In this document: positions 46,030-55,212 of the stretch, in pieces
Layout of the letters: each line of letters opens with the position of its first letter
Numbering within the stretch: position 1 is the first letter of the stretch
Origin: Gimesia fumaroli
GTDB lineage: Bacteria > Planctomycetota > Planctomycetia > Planctomycetales > Planctomycetaceae
Reading direction: 5' to 3'
Assembly (NCBI RefSeq): GCF_007754425.1
Contig: NZ_CP037452.1
Location: 5,493,164 to 5,557,163 of the forward strand
Length of the DNA: 64,000 nt
The notes under the pieces: generated by a model
Told to the model about the DNA's origin: nothing
Database searches by the model: none
What the model saw: only the letters and a program-made list of their open reading frames with translations
Translations under genes and position numbers: made by a program

Positions 46030-46536
46030 AATACTCTCCTATAAAATTAGTAAAAAAATAATAAATTAGTCCGAACGGACACCTTATTTAATCCTCGGAT
46101 CGGTATCCCTGACTACTTTATAGAATATATCATCAATACGATATTAGCCCATAACAGGCATTTTTAGCAACTTATGATTGCTCTAAATAACTGGTTCAGA
46201 AGCATCTTGAATTAGTTAACAAAACATAAAATTGAATTTCAGCCAATTCGAATCAACGCAGGTACACTGAACAGCTTCCTCAAAGCGCTCTGCCCTCATT
46301 CGTTCATCACATGCATTTTGAATCTGATTTCTGAAAAGTTGGCTTTCAGAGCTCCGCAAGAAGTGCGATCATCAATGTGAGCGTTGATGAAGTCGAATCA
46401 CTAAAGAACTCATGCCAGATCGCATCATGTCCTTCCTTGAGACTCGTTCCAGAGAATGAAGAAGCGCAAAAAAAGAGCGAGACTCATGCAACTGAGAATC
46501 GCTCTTCTGAAAAACGTAAGGTTCAATTCAGCTGGT
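46030..46536. other. Gap between the two DUF1559 genes
   Basis: About 507 bases, AT-rich near 46030-46240. It holds the terminator of copy B (46468-46506) and should hold the promoter of copy A. No gene is apparent. Confidence 0.5.
46468..46506 (-). terminator. Terminator of the second DUF1559 gene
   Basis: Stem with outer arms AGAGCGA and TCGCTCT and inner arms ACTCA and TGAG around a short loop, then a seven-base T-run on the minus strand. Confidence 0.88.
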
Positions 46537-47535
46537 TTACCATTCGCCAACCGTTTCTTCTCCGGCAGCAGAACCAAGAGACTGCCAGATCGTGAAATCG
46601 ATATTATCGCTGGCAAAACGGACAGCGCCGTCTCCCATCAAAACATGCACGCCGCCGGTATGCCGACTGCGGGCAGTCCAGACACCGATCGAATCATACC
46701 AGCCACAACCAGAACAGGGATGGCAATCCGGGTTCGGTGAGTTGGGTACGTTTAAAGTGTTGAAAATGGTCTGGCCACCGATGCCGTTCATCCATTCCCG
46801 ATTCACATGACTGTGCGTATTGGTGGTTCCCGTCAAACATTGTGTCCCATAGGCATCCAGATTTGCTTTGGAAACAAAACTTCGTTCTGAAAAGGGAACA
46901 GCCTGAGCACGAACCAGATCAGTTTTGACATTGAATTTACTTCCGTTGTTATCACCAACGGTACTCTCGCTCGCCGCGATCGTGTTGGATGTTCCATCTA
47001 GCACATCGCTCACACGAACAGGCTTGCGGTCATTAAACATTCCGACCTGATCTCCAAAGCCAACCTTCCAGTACATGGATGGACCGGCACTGACGACATA
47101 GTTATTTCCCGGATTCCCGTCTGGGTACTTTAAATCGGAAGGACACAAAAATGCAGGAATTACTGTATTATCCAGCGTATTATTCGGTGCCATATCATAG
47201 CGAACATTCCAGTCGATCTGATTGTAGACGCTCGCCTGATCCATATAAGGCAGCATCAAAGCATGGGCACTCATGCCGCGCCAAGACCAGCTTCCTCCGG
47301 TACCTGAATCATGTACCGACGGTGTATTTGAAATCGGAAACATTCCATGTGCGTCATGGTAGTTGTGCATCGCCAGCCCCATCTGCTTCAGATTATTCTT
47401 ACAGGTAGAACGGCGGGCGGCTTCACGGGCCTGTTGAACGGCGGGAAGTAATAATGCAATCAAAATTGCAATGATGGCAATCACCACCAGCAATTCGATT
47501 AACGTAAAACCACGTGGTCGCATGAGGCGCTTCAT
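46537..47535 (-). CDS. DUF1559 pseudopilin-like protein, copy B
   Basis: A 332-residue paralogue of the neighbouring DUF1559 gene, roughly 85-90 percent identical by eye, including the prepilin N-terminus, the [11 protein letters not shown] and [13 protein letters not shown] blocks and the H-X9-DG tail. Differences cluster at residues 65-95 ([23 protein letters not shown]) and around 130-165. The tandem arrangement with matching terminators indicates a recent local duplication. Confidence 0.95.
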   Translation of the reverse strand: MKRLMRPRGFTLIELLVVIAIIAILIALLLPAVQQAREAARRSTCKNNLKQMGLAMHNYHDAHGMFPISNTPSVHDSGTGGSWSWRGMSAHALMLPYMDQASVYNQIDWNVRYDMAPNNTLDNTVIPAFLCPSDLKYPDGNPGNNYVVSAGPSMYWKVGFGDQVGMFNDRKPVRVSDVLDGTSNTIAASESTVGDNNGSKFNVKTDLVRAQAVPFSERSFVSKANLDAYGTQCLTGTTNTHSHVNREWMNGIGGQTIFNTLNVPNSPNPDCHPCSGCGWYDSIGVWTARSRHTGGVHVLMGDGAVRFASDNIDFTIWQSLGSAAGEETVGEW

Positions 47536-47720
47536 AGAACTCTCCCTTCAATAAATAGAAATAATTACTAGGCCATAGATAGACTGGGATCCTTACTAAC
47601 CTTTGATGTAGTATCTTTACGAATTCACTAAAAATTAATACCTAGCATATCATAACTTAAAGAATCTCTGACTCAACATTCTTTCACCAGATTCAGCCAA
47701 ATCGCATGAGATCAGGAAAA

Positions 47721-49385
47721 TCACTCAAAGAAGGTCAGCCGTTGATTGAGGGGCACTTTTGATTCCGTCTGAGTCTTCCCGGATGGCCAGCGGACCGTGA
47801 TCCCCTGCACTTCCACATCGGAAGGAATACCAAAGTGTGAAACATAAGTTCCTTGTGACAAATAACTTCCACCACCGGTAACAAATCGCGTTAGGTCCCC
47901 GTTACTGGTATGAACTGTCAGACGGGCACCAATGCCATCGCGATTCGAGTCAGTACCCACCAGCCGGATTTGAACCCACCCGGAGTCCGTCTTCGTCTGG
48001 TTCTCAAGAACTGCTGCCCGTTCATTGCAATTGGCAAACACAAGATCTAAATCTCCATCCTGATCAAGATCATCGGCGACAACGCCGCGACCGTAATGCA
48101 ACTGGCCCAGGTAGTCTGCTTTGTCAAACTTCAGTGTCTGAAATTGCCCCGCTTCATTTTCCAGAACCAGCGGCAGCTGCTTCACTGTTGTATGACGGGG
48201 TGAGTGAATCACGTGCCCGTTTGTGACAACAATGTCTTCATCGCCGTCCGAATCAAAATCACCAAACTGCGTTCCAAAACCGACAAACAGATCTCCGATG
48301 GCGCTGACGCCTGTCTCTCTGCTGGCATAGAGAAACTGCCCTTTCCCGATATTTTTATAAAGGGCAAATGCTTCCGATTCATAATTGGCAACCCATAGAT
48401 CCGGCAGCCCATCCGTATTGAAGTCACTGAGATCCACTCCCATGCTGCCGTTCGCCACCGCCTGATCATCAACGGCGACGCCTCGTGCCAGACCGGCTTC
48501 CTGCAGTTTGCCATCCCCTTCATTCAGATAAAGCACATTATTCGTCGTATCGTTGGCCACATAGATATCGAGATCCAGGTCGCCGTCAACGTCCCCCAGA
48601 ATAACGCCCAGACCTTTTCCCTTTTCTACGAGGCCTGCTTCTTGCGAGGCATCGCGAAACGTTCCATCTGCATTGCTGTAAAAGACCCGGTCATCCAGAC
48701 CAGTAAATTGTCGTGGAGGGCAGACATCTCTCGTTCCGGAAGGATCGCCGCACACGGGATCGTTCTCGAATGACCAGTCCACATAGTGCGCCAGATAGAG
48801 ATCCAGTGCCCCGTCGCCATTTAAATCTCCCCATCCGGCAGAGGTGCTCCAGCTGGGATCGATCAACCCGGACCATTGTGCGACTTCCTCAAACGTGCCA
48901 TCGCCGAGATTATGCCAGCAGAGAATCCCCCCGTAGCCTGTGAGGACAAGATCCGGGAATCCATCGTTGTCATAATCGGCGACCGCGCAGCCATGCGAAT
49001 AATAGGGACTTGGTGCGATTCCGGAATTCAAACTCTGATTCACGTACTGGCCCGCTGAGACCTGACTGAACAATACCGAGGGAAGTCCAGTAAGTTGCTT
49101 CCCGCCATTAAATGAACCGCCGCCCGGAAAAAACAGATCGGCGTGACCATTGAGATCATAGTCCCAAACAGCGACTCCACCGCCGATGGATTCCAGAATG
49201 GCATACGTGTCTGCCTGCTCGTCGTTATGATATTCAAACTCAATCCCCAGCGAATCGGTGATATCAGCAAAATTGATGGGAGACGGAGTGGGCGTGGCGG
49301 CTTCCGCTTCTTTTTTATCAGCAGGAGAACTGACCGGCGTTTCGGAACGACACCCCACCAGAACCGCGAGCAACATGCTGCACAC
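47721..49385 (-). CDS. CRTAC1/ASPIC-UnbV FG-GAP repeat lipoprotein
   Basis: A protein of about 554 residues. At least seven FG-GAP-like calcium loops recur: VWDYDLNGHADLFF, VADYDNDGFPDLVLT, WGDLNGDGALDLYLAH, LGDVDGDLDLDIYVAND, LSDFNTDGLPDLWVAN, FGDFDSDGDEDIVVTN and ADDLDQDGDLDLVFAN, forming a beta propeller. The C-terminus is the ASPIC/UnbV domain (IGARLTVHTSNGDLTRFVTGG, VRWPSGKTQ). The N-terminus ends in a lipobox (LAVLVGCRS), so it is lipid-anchored. The listed start is a GTG; an ATT at 49400 would give a better signal peptide with basic n-region. The TPR gene is 63 bases upstream, so they probably form an operon. Confidence 0.9.
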   Translation of the reverse strand: MCSMLLAVLVGCRSETPVSSPADKKEAEAATPTPSPINFADITDSLGIEFEYHNDEQADTYAILESIGGGVAVWDYDLNGHADLFFPGGGSFNGGKQLTGLPSVLFSQVSAGQYVNQSLNSGIAPSPYYSHGCAVADYDNDGFPDLVLTGYGGILCWHNLGDGTFEEVAQWSGLIDPSWSTSAGWGDLNGDGALDLYLAHYVDWSFENDPVCGDPSGTRDVCPPRQFTGLDDRVFYSNADGTFRDASQEAGLVEKGKGLGVILGDVDGDLDLDIYVANDTTNNVLYLNEGDGKLQEAGLARGVAVDDQAVANGSMGVDLSDFNTDGLPDLWVANYESEAFALYKNIGKGQFLYASRETGVSAIGDLFVGFGTQFGDFDSDGDEDIVVTNGHVIHSPRHTTVKQLPLVLENEAGQFQTLKFDKADYLGQLHYGRGVVADDLDQDGDLDLVFANCNERAAVLENQTKTDSGWVQIRLVGTDSNRDGIGARLTVHTSNGDLTRFVTGGGSYLSQGTYVSHFGIPSDVEVQGITVRWPSGKTQTESKVPLNQRLTFFE

Positions 49386-49448
49386 AATAAATCGTTGAAT
49401 GAGAACACCTCAGTAAGAAATCTTGGCCTAATAAAATGATTGAAAATA

Positions 49449-50756
49449 TCAGTTATGAGATGAGGAACGTTGTTTTGCGTAATACTCCTCTAATGCCTGC
49501 CTGGCCCGTTGATGCCGGGGATCGTAATACAGTGCGTTTTTGAGCCAGACGACTCCCTGATTTTCTGAGATATGCTCCAGAAAGATTTGTCCGATCTCAG
49601 CCCGCAGGTCGGCGTTTTCCAGATCTTTTTGAAGCAGATCGAAACACTCATCCAGACGCTTGATCGCCTGCTGTGTTTTCTGCACGATTTGAATCTGCTG
49701 CTCTGCTTTCTCAAGTTCTCCTGATCCTCGATAGGCGTCGGCTAAAGCCAGTCGTGCCTTTCGATCTTTGGGATTCTGCTCGATCGCGTCTTCTAAATAA
49801 GCGACCGCTGCTTTGTAGTTTCCTGAAGTAAGTTCTAATTGTCCCAATTCCAACAGGATTGCATTCCTGGCCACATAAGCGGGGTCACCAACAGCACGAA
49901 AATCTTTCAGTCGTTGCGACTCGGGAACTTGCTGCGCCGTTTTCAACGTTGCTCTGGCGGCTTGAGAATCTTGTTTCATTCGCAAACAGCGTGCGATGCC
50001 GACGAGTGCGGCTGCATGTTCCTTTTGATATTTTGTGCACAGCCGATAGTTGTCCAATGCGGCATCCACCTGATTATGCGATAAATTGACTCGTGCCAGA
50101 TTATAGGCTGAAGGAATATGCCCGGGAGACACTTCCAATGCAGTGCTGAATTCTCTGGCAGCTTTCTCCCAGTCTCCCTGGTGTTCGAGAATACGACCGA
50201 GGTAATAATGAGGAAGCGGGTCATTCGGAAAGTCTGCCTGCCAGACTTCGATAATTCGCATTGCATCATGGAAACGGTAATTTAAAACACAACTGTTCAC
50301 AAACGTCTCACAGATATCCTGTGCATTGCCCTTCGGGTCAATCAACATATCGGCCAGATGTTTTTCCAGGTTGGAAACATCTCCCACCTGCGCTTCGACG
50401 AGCCACTGCTCACGATGCAATTCTTCTGAAGGCCCTGCGACCTTAAACAACTGCTTCAGAGTTTTAATGGCCGGTTCCACTTCGTGTGCACGACGATAGG
50501 CACGCGCCAAAATCAACAGGGTCTCAGGATTCTGCGTGTCTGCCTGATAGGCTTGAGAAATCCAGCTCAATGCCTGCTCAGCATCACGCGACTGCAGATT
50601 CCGTTCAGCCTGCCACTGACAGAAATTGATCCATGCCGTTTTTCTCCAGAGCAAGCCGGCAACAACAATCCCGATACACAGGCCCGCCACGATGATTCTG
50701 GAAGGGCGTCTGGTTTTCTGATCGCTGCTCTGAGATTCTTTGACTTGTGATGTCAT
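49449..50756 (-). CDS. Tetratricopeptide repeat protein, membrane-anchored
   Basis: A protein of about 435 residues. A basic N-terminus and a transmembrane helix (IIVAGLCIGIVVAGLLW, residues about 23-39) are followed by TPR repeats over most of the length, e.g. DPLPHYYLGRILEHQGDWEKAAREFSTALEVSPGHI and NPKDRKARLALADAYRGSGELEKAEQQIQ. The soluble part is predicted periplasmic. Pairing of a TPR protein with a CRTAC1-like lipoprotein is common in planctomycetes. I chose ATG 50756; a TTG at 50768 would add four residues. Confidence 0.88.
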   Translation of the reverse strand: MTSQVKESQSSDQKTRRPSRIIVAGLCIGIVVAGLLWRKTAWINFCQWQAERNLQSRDAEQALSWISQAYQADTQNPETLLILARAYRRAHEVEPAIKTLKQLFKVAGPSEELHREQWLVEAQVGDVSNLEKHLADMLIDPKGNAQDICETFVNSCVLNYRFHDAMRIIEVWQADFPNDPLPHYYLGRILEHQGDWEKAAREFSTALEVSPGHIPSAYNLARVNLSHNQVDAALDNYRLCTKYQKEHAAALVGIARCLRMKQDSQAARATLKTAQQVPESQRLKDFRAVGDPAYVARNAILLELGQLELTSGNYKAAVAYLEDAIEQNPKDRKARLALADAYRGSGELEKAEQQIQIVQKTQQAIKRLDECFDLLQKDLENADLRAEIGQIFLEHISENQGVVWLKNALYYDPRHQRARQALEEYYAKQRSSSHN

Positions 50757-50950
50757 AAACACACACAACTAACCGGAGATGATCTAATGTCGCCTGACAT
50801 CTACTACGCATTAGCCAGTTCACTGCGATCATTAATAATAGGCAATCTTACTCATTTCCATGAATAAATACACCTGCTTACTGCGTAATCCATCTATTAT
50901 AACACGCCTTGCAGACTTGTGACAACAGGCTTCATACACAGCCGAGAAAG

Positions 50951-52972
50951 TCAACGTTGACGCCGATTCGTATTGCCCGAGGGTCGACCTGGTTTAACAG
51001 TTGCCCGTCTGAGTTTCTGGCGAACACTGTTGATAGCTGCAGGAGTGGGCGCACCAGCGTCATATTCCGCTAATCTCTGGCGCGTGAGTTGTCGCAGAAA
51101 GTGAATGGAGCATTGTCGAACAAAGAGTGGCTGCTTCGCTCCCAGACCTAAGGACAGTTCTTTAAGAAGCTGCTGATTTGCGGGCACTTTCCGCTGTGCC
51201 ATTTGAAACCAGGTTTGGATGGAAATAGCGGAAGTCGTCGAATTCTCCATCACTTTAATCCGGTTCCAGACAGCACGCGTGGTCGGATCGTCTTTCGCCG
51301 CCAGTAGCCATTCAATGGCGGCGGTCCGTTGTAGTTCTGACAGTGACGAAGTCGCACGTGGCACAGCAAACGTGGGATCGAGTGTGAATCCGAGATTCGT
51401 ACTGGCGAGTACCTCGAGACCGGATTGCCCCGCAGGCACCGTCATCAGGGAAGCGAGTAAGTTTTTGCTCTGATTCATGCGATCAATTAATGCTGGTTTT
51501 AACTTCAACGTTCCCGCTGGTTTGGAACGCCAGTTTTGATTCCCCGCCAGCTTCAAAGGCAGACTGACAGACTGATCTTTCATCACCAGCATTTGATCTG
51601 TCTTTAATGAAATTGGCTGTTCTGAAAATGGCGCGGTAACGAGCAATTCTCCTGCAAATGCGATGAGTTCCTGTTTATTTCCCTCCAGCTGATGGAAACC
51701 GAGGGATGTCTCATCCTGTTTCACCTCAACCAGCCACTCCTGCCGTTGGTGTTGTAGTCGCAGAACGTCACCTGTATTCAGATGAGTGAAAGCGACTTTG
51801 CCAGAGTGTAACTGCAGATCAATGTTTGTCTGATTCTCTTTCTGTGGAACACCTTGAACCGATAGCGAAGCCTCCGAATTGGCGTCCATGACTAGCTTCA
51901 GACCAGACCCCAGTGTTCCCTGCAACCAACTGAACGGCAACGTGCGTAATTCCAGATGCATCACCTGATCTACCTTCAACGTGGCACCCTCAGCAAGGAT
52001 GCCTTTCCAAGGGGAAGTACGATCTGTTTTCAAACCGACGATGCCTGCCACTTTCGTCCAGTCCAGAGAAAGTTGAACAGGTGCTGCGGGGTTATCCAGC
52101 ATTGGTTTCTGTGCAACAAGCGGTTTCGCGTTGAGTTCGTTTTCTCTGTCGGGCGTCTCGGGTTGATGAGCCTTGGGTATTGATTCAGGAACCACGGCTA
52201 TTTCGGGAGCTATTTCAACATCTAATGGCTTGTTCGAGTTTGAATTGGAATGATCCGGTACTAAAGGAATCGGCCCAGGCGATGTTTTTTTTGTGATCGA
52301 ATTTTTCGCGGGGTTGTGAACAAACACAAAATAAGTGGGAATGACGACAATCAGAACCGCAGCGACTGCGACCGAGAACCAGAGCGCCCCGTTGCGTTTC
52401 TTAGACCGTTCCCGCAAAGGACTTTGTGAACGCGTTTTGTGGGAGTGCGTTTTAACCGGTGTTTTTTCTAATTTGGTAGAAGCGGCTGAAGCCGACTCCA
52501 AAACTGTTTTCTGCTCGTCTTCGATGGGTGCCAGGTAATCTGCCTCTGTTAACGAAGCATCCGCTGGTCGAGTCTGTTCTGAAAGAATATCGCGCATCCG
52601 CCGGGATGTTTGTTGTGCATATTCTTCGGGAATGCTGCTGACTAAAAAATCGAAATGCGCTGCCTGATAGGCGGCGATGACTTCGCGCAGCAACTCTGTC
52701 TGATCCCAGCACGCCGCTTCGAAAGCCTCGCTCTGCTCCGGGCTCATCTCCTCTTCGACAAATGCAGCAACCGATTCTGCGTCGATGTCTGAGTGCTGCG
52801 GAACCTTAATGGGTTTGTTCGGTTGCTGGTATAACTGACTCAACGTTTTCCAGTGCTGTAACAGAAGCGAATCCGAGGCCAACTGCTCGCGCACCGACAA
52901 ACCTTCTGCGTCGGAAAGATGACCTTCCCGCAGTTTGATCAATATCAGGAGTGGTGCGTGATTTGGTTTCAT
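50951..52972 (-). CDS. FecR-domain anti-sigma-like protein
   Basis: A 673-residue protein. The N-terminal cytoplasmic part (residues about 60-95, SVAAFVEEEMSPEQSEAFEAACW) resembles the zinc-less anti-sigma/FecR N-terminus. A transmembrane helix follows a long basic linker (ALWFSVAVAAVLIVVIPTYFVFV). The periplasmic part contains a FecR-like beta domain around residues 320-460 (GATLKVDQVMHLELRTLPFSWLQGTLGSGLKLVMDANSEASL). The final 200 residues are helical and end in a basic tail. Its ATG overlaps the sigma-gene stop as ATGA, so the two are translationally coupled, consistent with a sigma/anti-sigma pair. Confidence 0.88.
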   Translation of the reverse strand: MKPNHAPLLILIKLREGHLSDAEGLSVREQLASDSLLLQHWKTLSQLYQQPNKPIKVPQHSDIDAESVAAFVEEEMSPEQSEAFEAACWDQTELLREVIAAYQAAHFDFLVSSIPEEYAQQTSRRMRDILSEQTRPADASLTEADYLAPIEDEQKTVLESASAASTKLEKTPVKTHSHKTRSQSPLRERSKKRNGALWFSVAVAAVLIVVIPTYFVFVHNPAKNSITKKTSPGPIPLVPDHSNSNSNKPLDVEIAPEIAVVPESIPKAHQPETPDRENELNAKPLVAQKPMLDNPAAPVQLSLDWTKVAGIVGLKTDRTSPWKGILAEGATLKVDQVMHLELRTLPFSWLQGTLGSGLKLVMDANSEASLSVQGVPQKENQTNIDLQLHSGKVAFTHLNTGDVLRLQHQRQEWLVEVKQDETSLGFHQLEGNKQELIAFAGELLVTAPFSEQPISLKTDQMLVMKDQSVSLPLKLAGNQNWRSKPAGTLKLKPALIDRMNQSKNLLASLMTVPAGQSGLEVLASTNLGFTLDPTFAVPRATSSLSELQRTAAIEWLLAAKDDPTTRAVWNRIKVMENSTTSAISIQTWFQMAQRKVPANQQLLKELSLGLGAKQPLFVRQCSIHFLRQLTRQRLAEYDAGAPTPAAINSVRQKLRRATVKPGRPSGNTNRRQR

Positions 52973-53670
52973 GTCTGTCTACTACTGGCTTTCATTAGTT
53001 TTTTCAATCGTTTTTGGGCACGATGTAATTTCGGCCCGACTGCGTTTTCTGTAATTCCCAAAGCACGTCCGATTTCGGCATAGCTCTTCTTCTGATCAAA
53101 GTACATCACCAGTGCCTGACGATCCGTTTGCTTCAACCGGGTCATACACGCCTGAAGTTGAGAGCGATCTTCGGCAGACTGTTCGTTCTTTTCTTGAGGA
53201 AATGAATCGGGAACCGTGGCGATATCGAACTGGCTATCGTTGGGGCGAATTTTCTCGTTGTCCCGCTTTTGCCGCCGCAACACGTTTAAGGTGATCCGCC
53301 GCACAATCACTGCCAGCCAGGTTGAGAGTTTACTGCGTCCCTGAAACTGGCGCAGTCCCTGCATCTCGTTCTGAAACAAAGCCGCCATCACTTCTGCTGC
53401 GCAATCATCCACGAGATCCGGCCGGGGAGACAACCCGCATTCACGACAGGTGGAAAGAATACGACTGACGATCAACCGTTCGTATCGCTCCACAAATTCA
53501 TTCCAACTCTGTGAATCGCGTTTGAGTAACAACAAAATGAATTGTCGCTCTTCGTGGTTCTTTGCTGTTGGCTGATTTTCTTTTCCTGGCTGATGACGTT
53601 CCTTCGACGAACACCTGGTCGGCGCATCGCTGGGTGGATCATCGATCGCGGGAAAATCAGTGGGTGTCAT
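52969..53670 (-). CDS. ECF-type RNA polymerase sigma factor
   Basis: A 233-residue sigma-70-family protein. A 40-residue Pro/charged N-terminal extension precedes region 2 (FVERYERLIVSRILSTCRE ... KLSTWLAVIVRRITLNVLRRQK) and region 4 (RLKQTDRQALVMYFDQKKSYAEIGRALGITENAVGPKLHRAQKRLKKLM). In the region-4 recognition helix the usual S-x-x-T/S-V is ENAVGPKLHRA. It is coupled to the FecR-like protein, implying control by that protein in response to an envelope signal. The target regulon is unknown. Confidence 0.93.
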   Translation of the reverse strand: MTPTDFPAIDDPPSDAPTRCSSKERHQPGKENQPTAKNHEERQFILLLLKRDSQSWNEFVERYERLIVSRILSTCRECGLSPRPDLVDDCAAEVMAALFQNEMQGLRQFQGRSKLSTWLAVIVRRITLNVLRRQKRDNEKIRPNDSQFDIATVPDSFPQEKNEQSAEDRSQLQACMTRLKQTDRQALVMYFDQKKSYAEIGRALGITENAVGPKLHRAQKRLKKLMKASSRQT

Positions 53671-53738
53671 TGAGATGACTTAATCAAATGTGTTTAAAGT
53701 GTTCGCCAGCTGCGAACGACCTCAGGCTAAGAATAAAG

Positions 53739-53774
53739 CCGTCAACCGCACAAATTATCTTATGCGGTTGACGG
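53739..53774 (-). terminator. Terminator-like hairpin below the Cys-rich secreted protein gene
   Basis: A perfect 12-base stem (CCGTCAACCGCA and its complement) with a 12-base loop. On the minus strand it is followed by a short T-rich tract. It lies between the sigma gene start and the end of the small secreted gene. Confidence 0.7.
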
Positions 53775-53803
53775 ACTGGACACAAGAAATTGTTTTTCGT
53801 GGT

Positions 53804-54238
53804 TTATCCTCCGAATGCACTGCGAATGGCGTTTTTCTGGCGTTGCAGAGTAGACCGCAAATCAGAAATTGCATCCTCACACGCACTATTCACGCGGCGT
53901 GCCAGTTGTGGTGCTCCCAGACTGACCAGTTGATCAACGCATTCGTCACAAATTCGATTGATGCGTTTGGCACAGTTTTCGGTCCGTTCTGTGGCCGATT
54001 CAATGCAGTCCGCAGCCACGCGTCGTGCAGCCCGTTCCCGTCCTTCCGCTAACAAGCGGCGGATTTTCTGGAGACACTCCTGCGTCTCATCGGCGGCTGC
54101 ATTCTGGCAGCGATCCACGATTCCGTTAACAGCGCCCACACAGCGGGCCGCCAGATCTTCGGGTGAAGTATGGGCCGAAGCGGTGCTCGTTACCATCAAC
54201 AGCCCCAGTGTCGCGCAGAAAGCCAATAAAGTTTTCAT
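53804..54238 (-). CDS. Small Cys-rich helical secreted protein
   Basis: A 144-residue protein with signal peptide MKTLLAFCATLGLLMVTSTASA starting at ATG 54238 (GAGGGAG upstream). The mature part is strongly helical and carries eight cysteines, each in a helix context such as LAARCVGAVNG, IVDRCQNAA, TQECLQKI, AADCIESATERTENCAKRI, NRICDECVDQL and NSACEDAI. The even number and regular spacing suggest paired disulfides or metal binding. I do not recognise a family. An upstream in-frame ATG at 54262 lacks a ribosome site. Confidence 0.75.
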   Translation of the reverse strand: MKTLLAFCATLGLLMVTSTASAHTSPEDLAARCVGAVNGIVDRCQNAAADETQECLQKIRRLLAEGRERAARRVAADCIESATERTENCAKRINRICDECVDQLVSLGAPQLARRVNSACEDAISDLRSTLQRQKNAIRSAFGG

Positions 54239-54453
54239 CAGTTTGTTCTCCCTCAGGTTCAAAACTCTGCTTCCGGCCTTTCAACCGGTCCGCAGATTGA
54301 TTAATCGTTTGATCAGAATTGATCTAAAAGAAATTGATAGATTCACATCGGTAAAGGAACAGGCCTGATTGTTTCTACCGTCTAATCTATTGGTGTCACG
54401 AGTCAGGAAATCCGTGCAGGAAAACCGGAAGAATTCTGATATTTTCTGAAAAC

Positions 54454-54514
54454 ACTGTTTTTACGCGGACCATGCGAGAAATATTCGCAACCGGAGCATG
54501 TCTGTAAAAACAGT
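54454..54514. other. Nested inverted repeat, candidate structured RNA
   Basis: Outer arms ACTGTTTTTAC and GTAAAAACAGT (11 bases each, perfect) enclose inner arms CATGC/GCATG and GCGA/TCGC. The nested layout could fold as a branched RNA on either strand. It lies just past the terminator of the efflux operon. Confidence 0.4.
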
Positions 54515-54522
54515 ACCATCGT

Positions 54523-54558
54523 AAAAAAACGCCGTTCCCCGAAAAGGAGACGGCGTTT
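54523..54558 (-). terminator. Terminator of the metal-efflux operon
   Basis: Arms AACGCCGT and ACGGCGTT with a 14-base loop; a run of seven Ts follows on the minus strand, about 30 bases past the last gene. Confidence 0.85.
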
Positions 54559-54587
54559 CTAAACATCAAATTGAAGTCGTTTATCAA

Positions 54588-55145
54588 TTAGTGGGCATGT
54601 TTTTCGTCATGGCCGTGATCGTGATCATGATCGTGGGCATCAATTTCTCCTGTGAAGGATTTCCCATCAATATCCAGCACGAGCCGCGCTGTCGTATCAC
54701 CTTCGTGCAGCAGTTCTCCCAATGTTTTGTCTTCAGTCATGAATTTTGAAGACTTGCCATCGGGATCGCCTTTCTCGGGAGAAGCAGCCAGCGTGAACTG
54801 CTGCCCTTTTCCATCATGTTTGACATTGATCAACACCGATTCTGCTTTGATGGGAACGGCTGCTTTCGCGGCACCATCCAGAATATAGACGGTGATCGCG
54901 CCACTTTTTTCATCATGCACCAGCTCACCGTGATAGGCCTCTTTACCCAGTTCGATTAGCGAACCATGGTGCGGTCCCTCGCTGGGATGATCGTGCCCAT
55001 GATCGTGTTCGTCCATCGTCACGTCTTCGGGTGCCGCTTCATCAAAGGTTTTTCCCTGATCTGCTTCGTTTTTACAACCGGCGAAAGTCAGACTCACGAT
55101 GCAGAAAGCCAATGCGAGATAATTTGTGAAAGTACGTTTCATCAT
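54588..55145 (-). CDS. His-rich lipoprotein of the metal-efflux operon
   Basis: A 185-residue lipoprotein: MMKRTFTNYLALAFCIVSLTFAGC gives the signal and lipobox Cys. Histidine clusters flank the body: DEHDHGHDHPSEGPHHG near residues 46-62 and HDHDHDHGHDEKHAH at the C-terminus, typical of periplasmic metal chaperones. The middle (YHGELVHDEKSGAITVYILDGAAKAAVPI ... LVLDIDGKSFTGEIDAH) is beta-rich and repeats a His/Asp-poor strand pattern. It is the last gene of the operon, 67 bases after the RND permease. Confidence 0.88.
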   Translation of the reverse strand: MMKRTFTNYLALAFCIVSLTFAGCKNEADQGKTFDEAAPEDVTMDEHDHGHDHPSEGPHHGSLIELGKEAYHGELVHDEKSGAITVYILDGAAKAAVPIKAESVLINVKHDGKGQQFTLAASPEKGDPDGKSSKFMTEDKTLGELLHEGDTTARLVLDIDGKSFTGEIDAHDHDHDHGHDEKHAH

Positions 55146-55212
55146 TCAAATCCTTTTTGGAAAATTTTCATTATAGTTTTCTTAACAAATAACATTACAA
55201 GATCTAATGGTT

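Larger units (their letters stand above)
54239..54587. other. Gap with two hairpins below the metal-efflux operon
   Basis: About 350 bases holding the terminator at 54523-54558 and the larger inverted repeat at 54454-54514. No coding frame is convincing. Confidence 0.55.
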
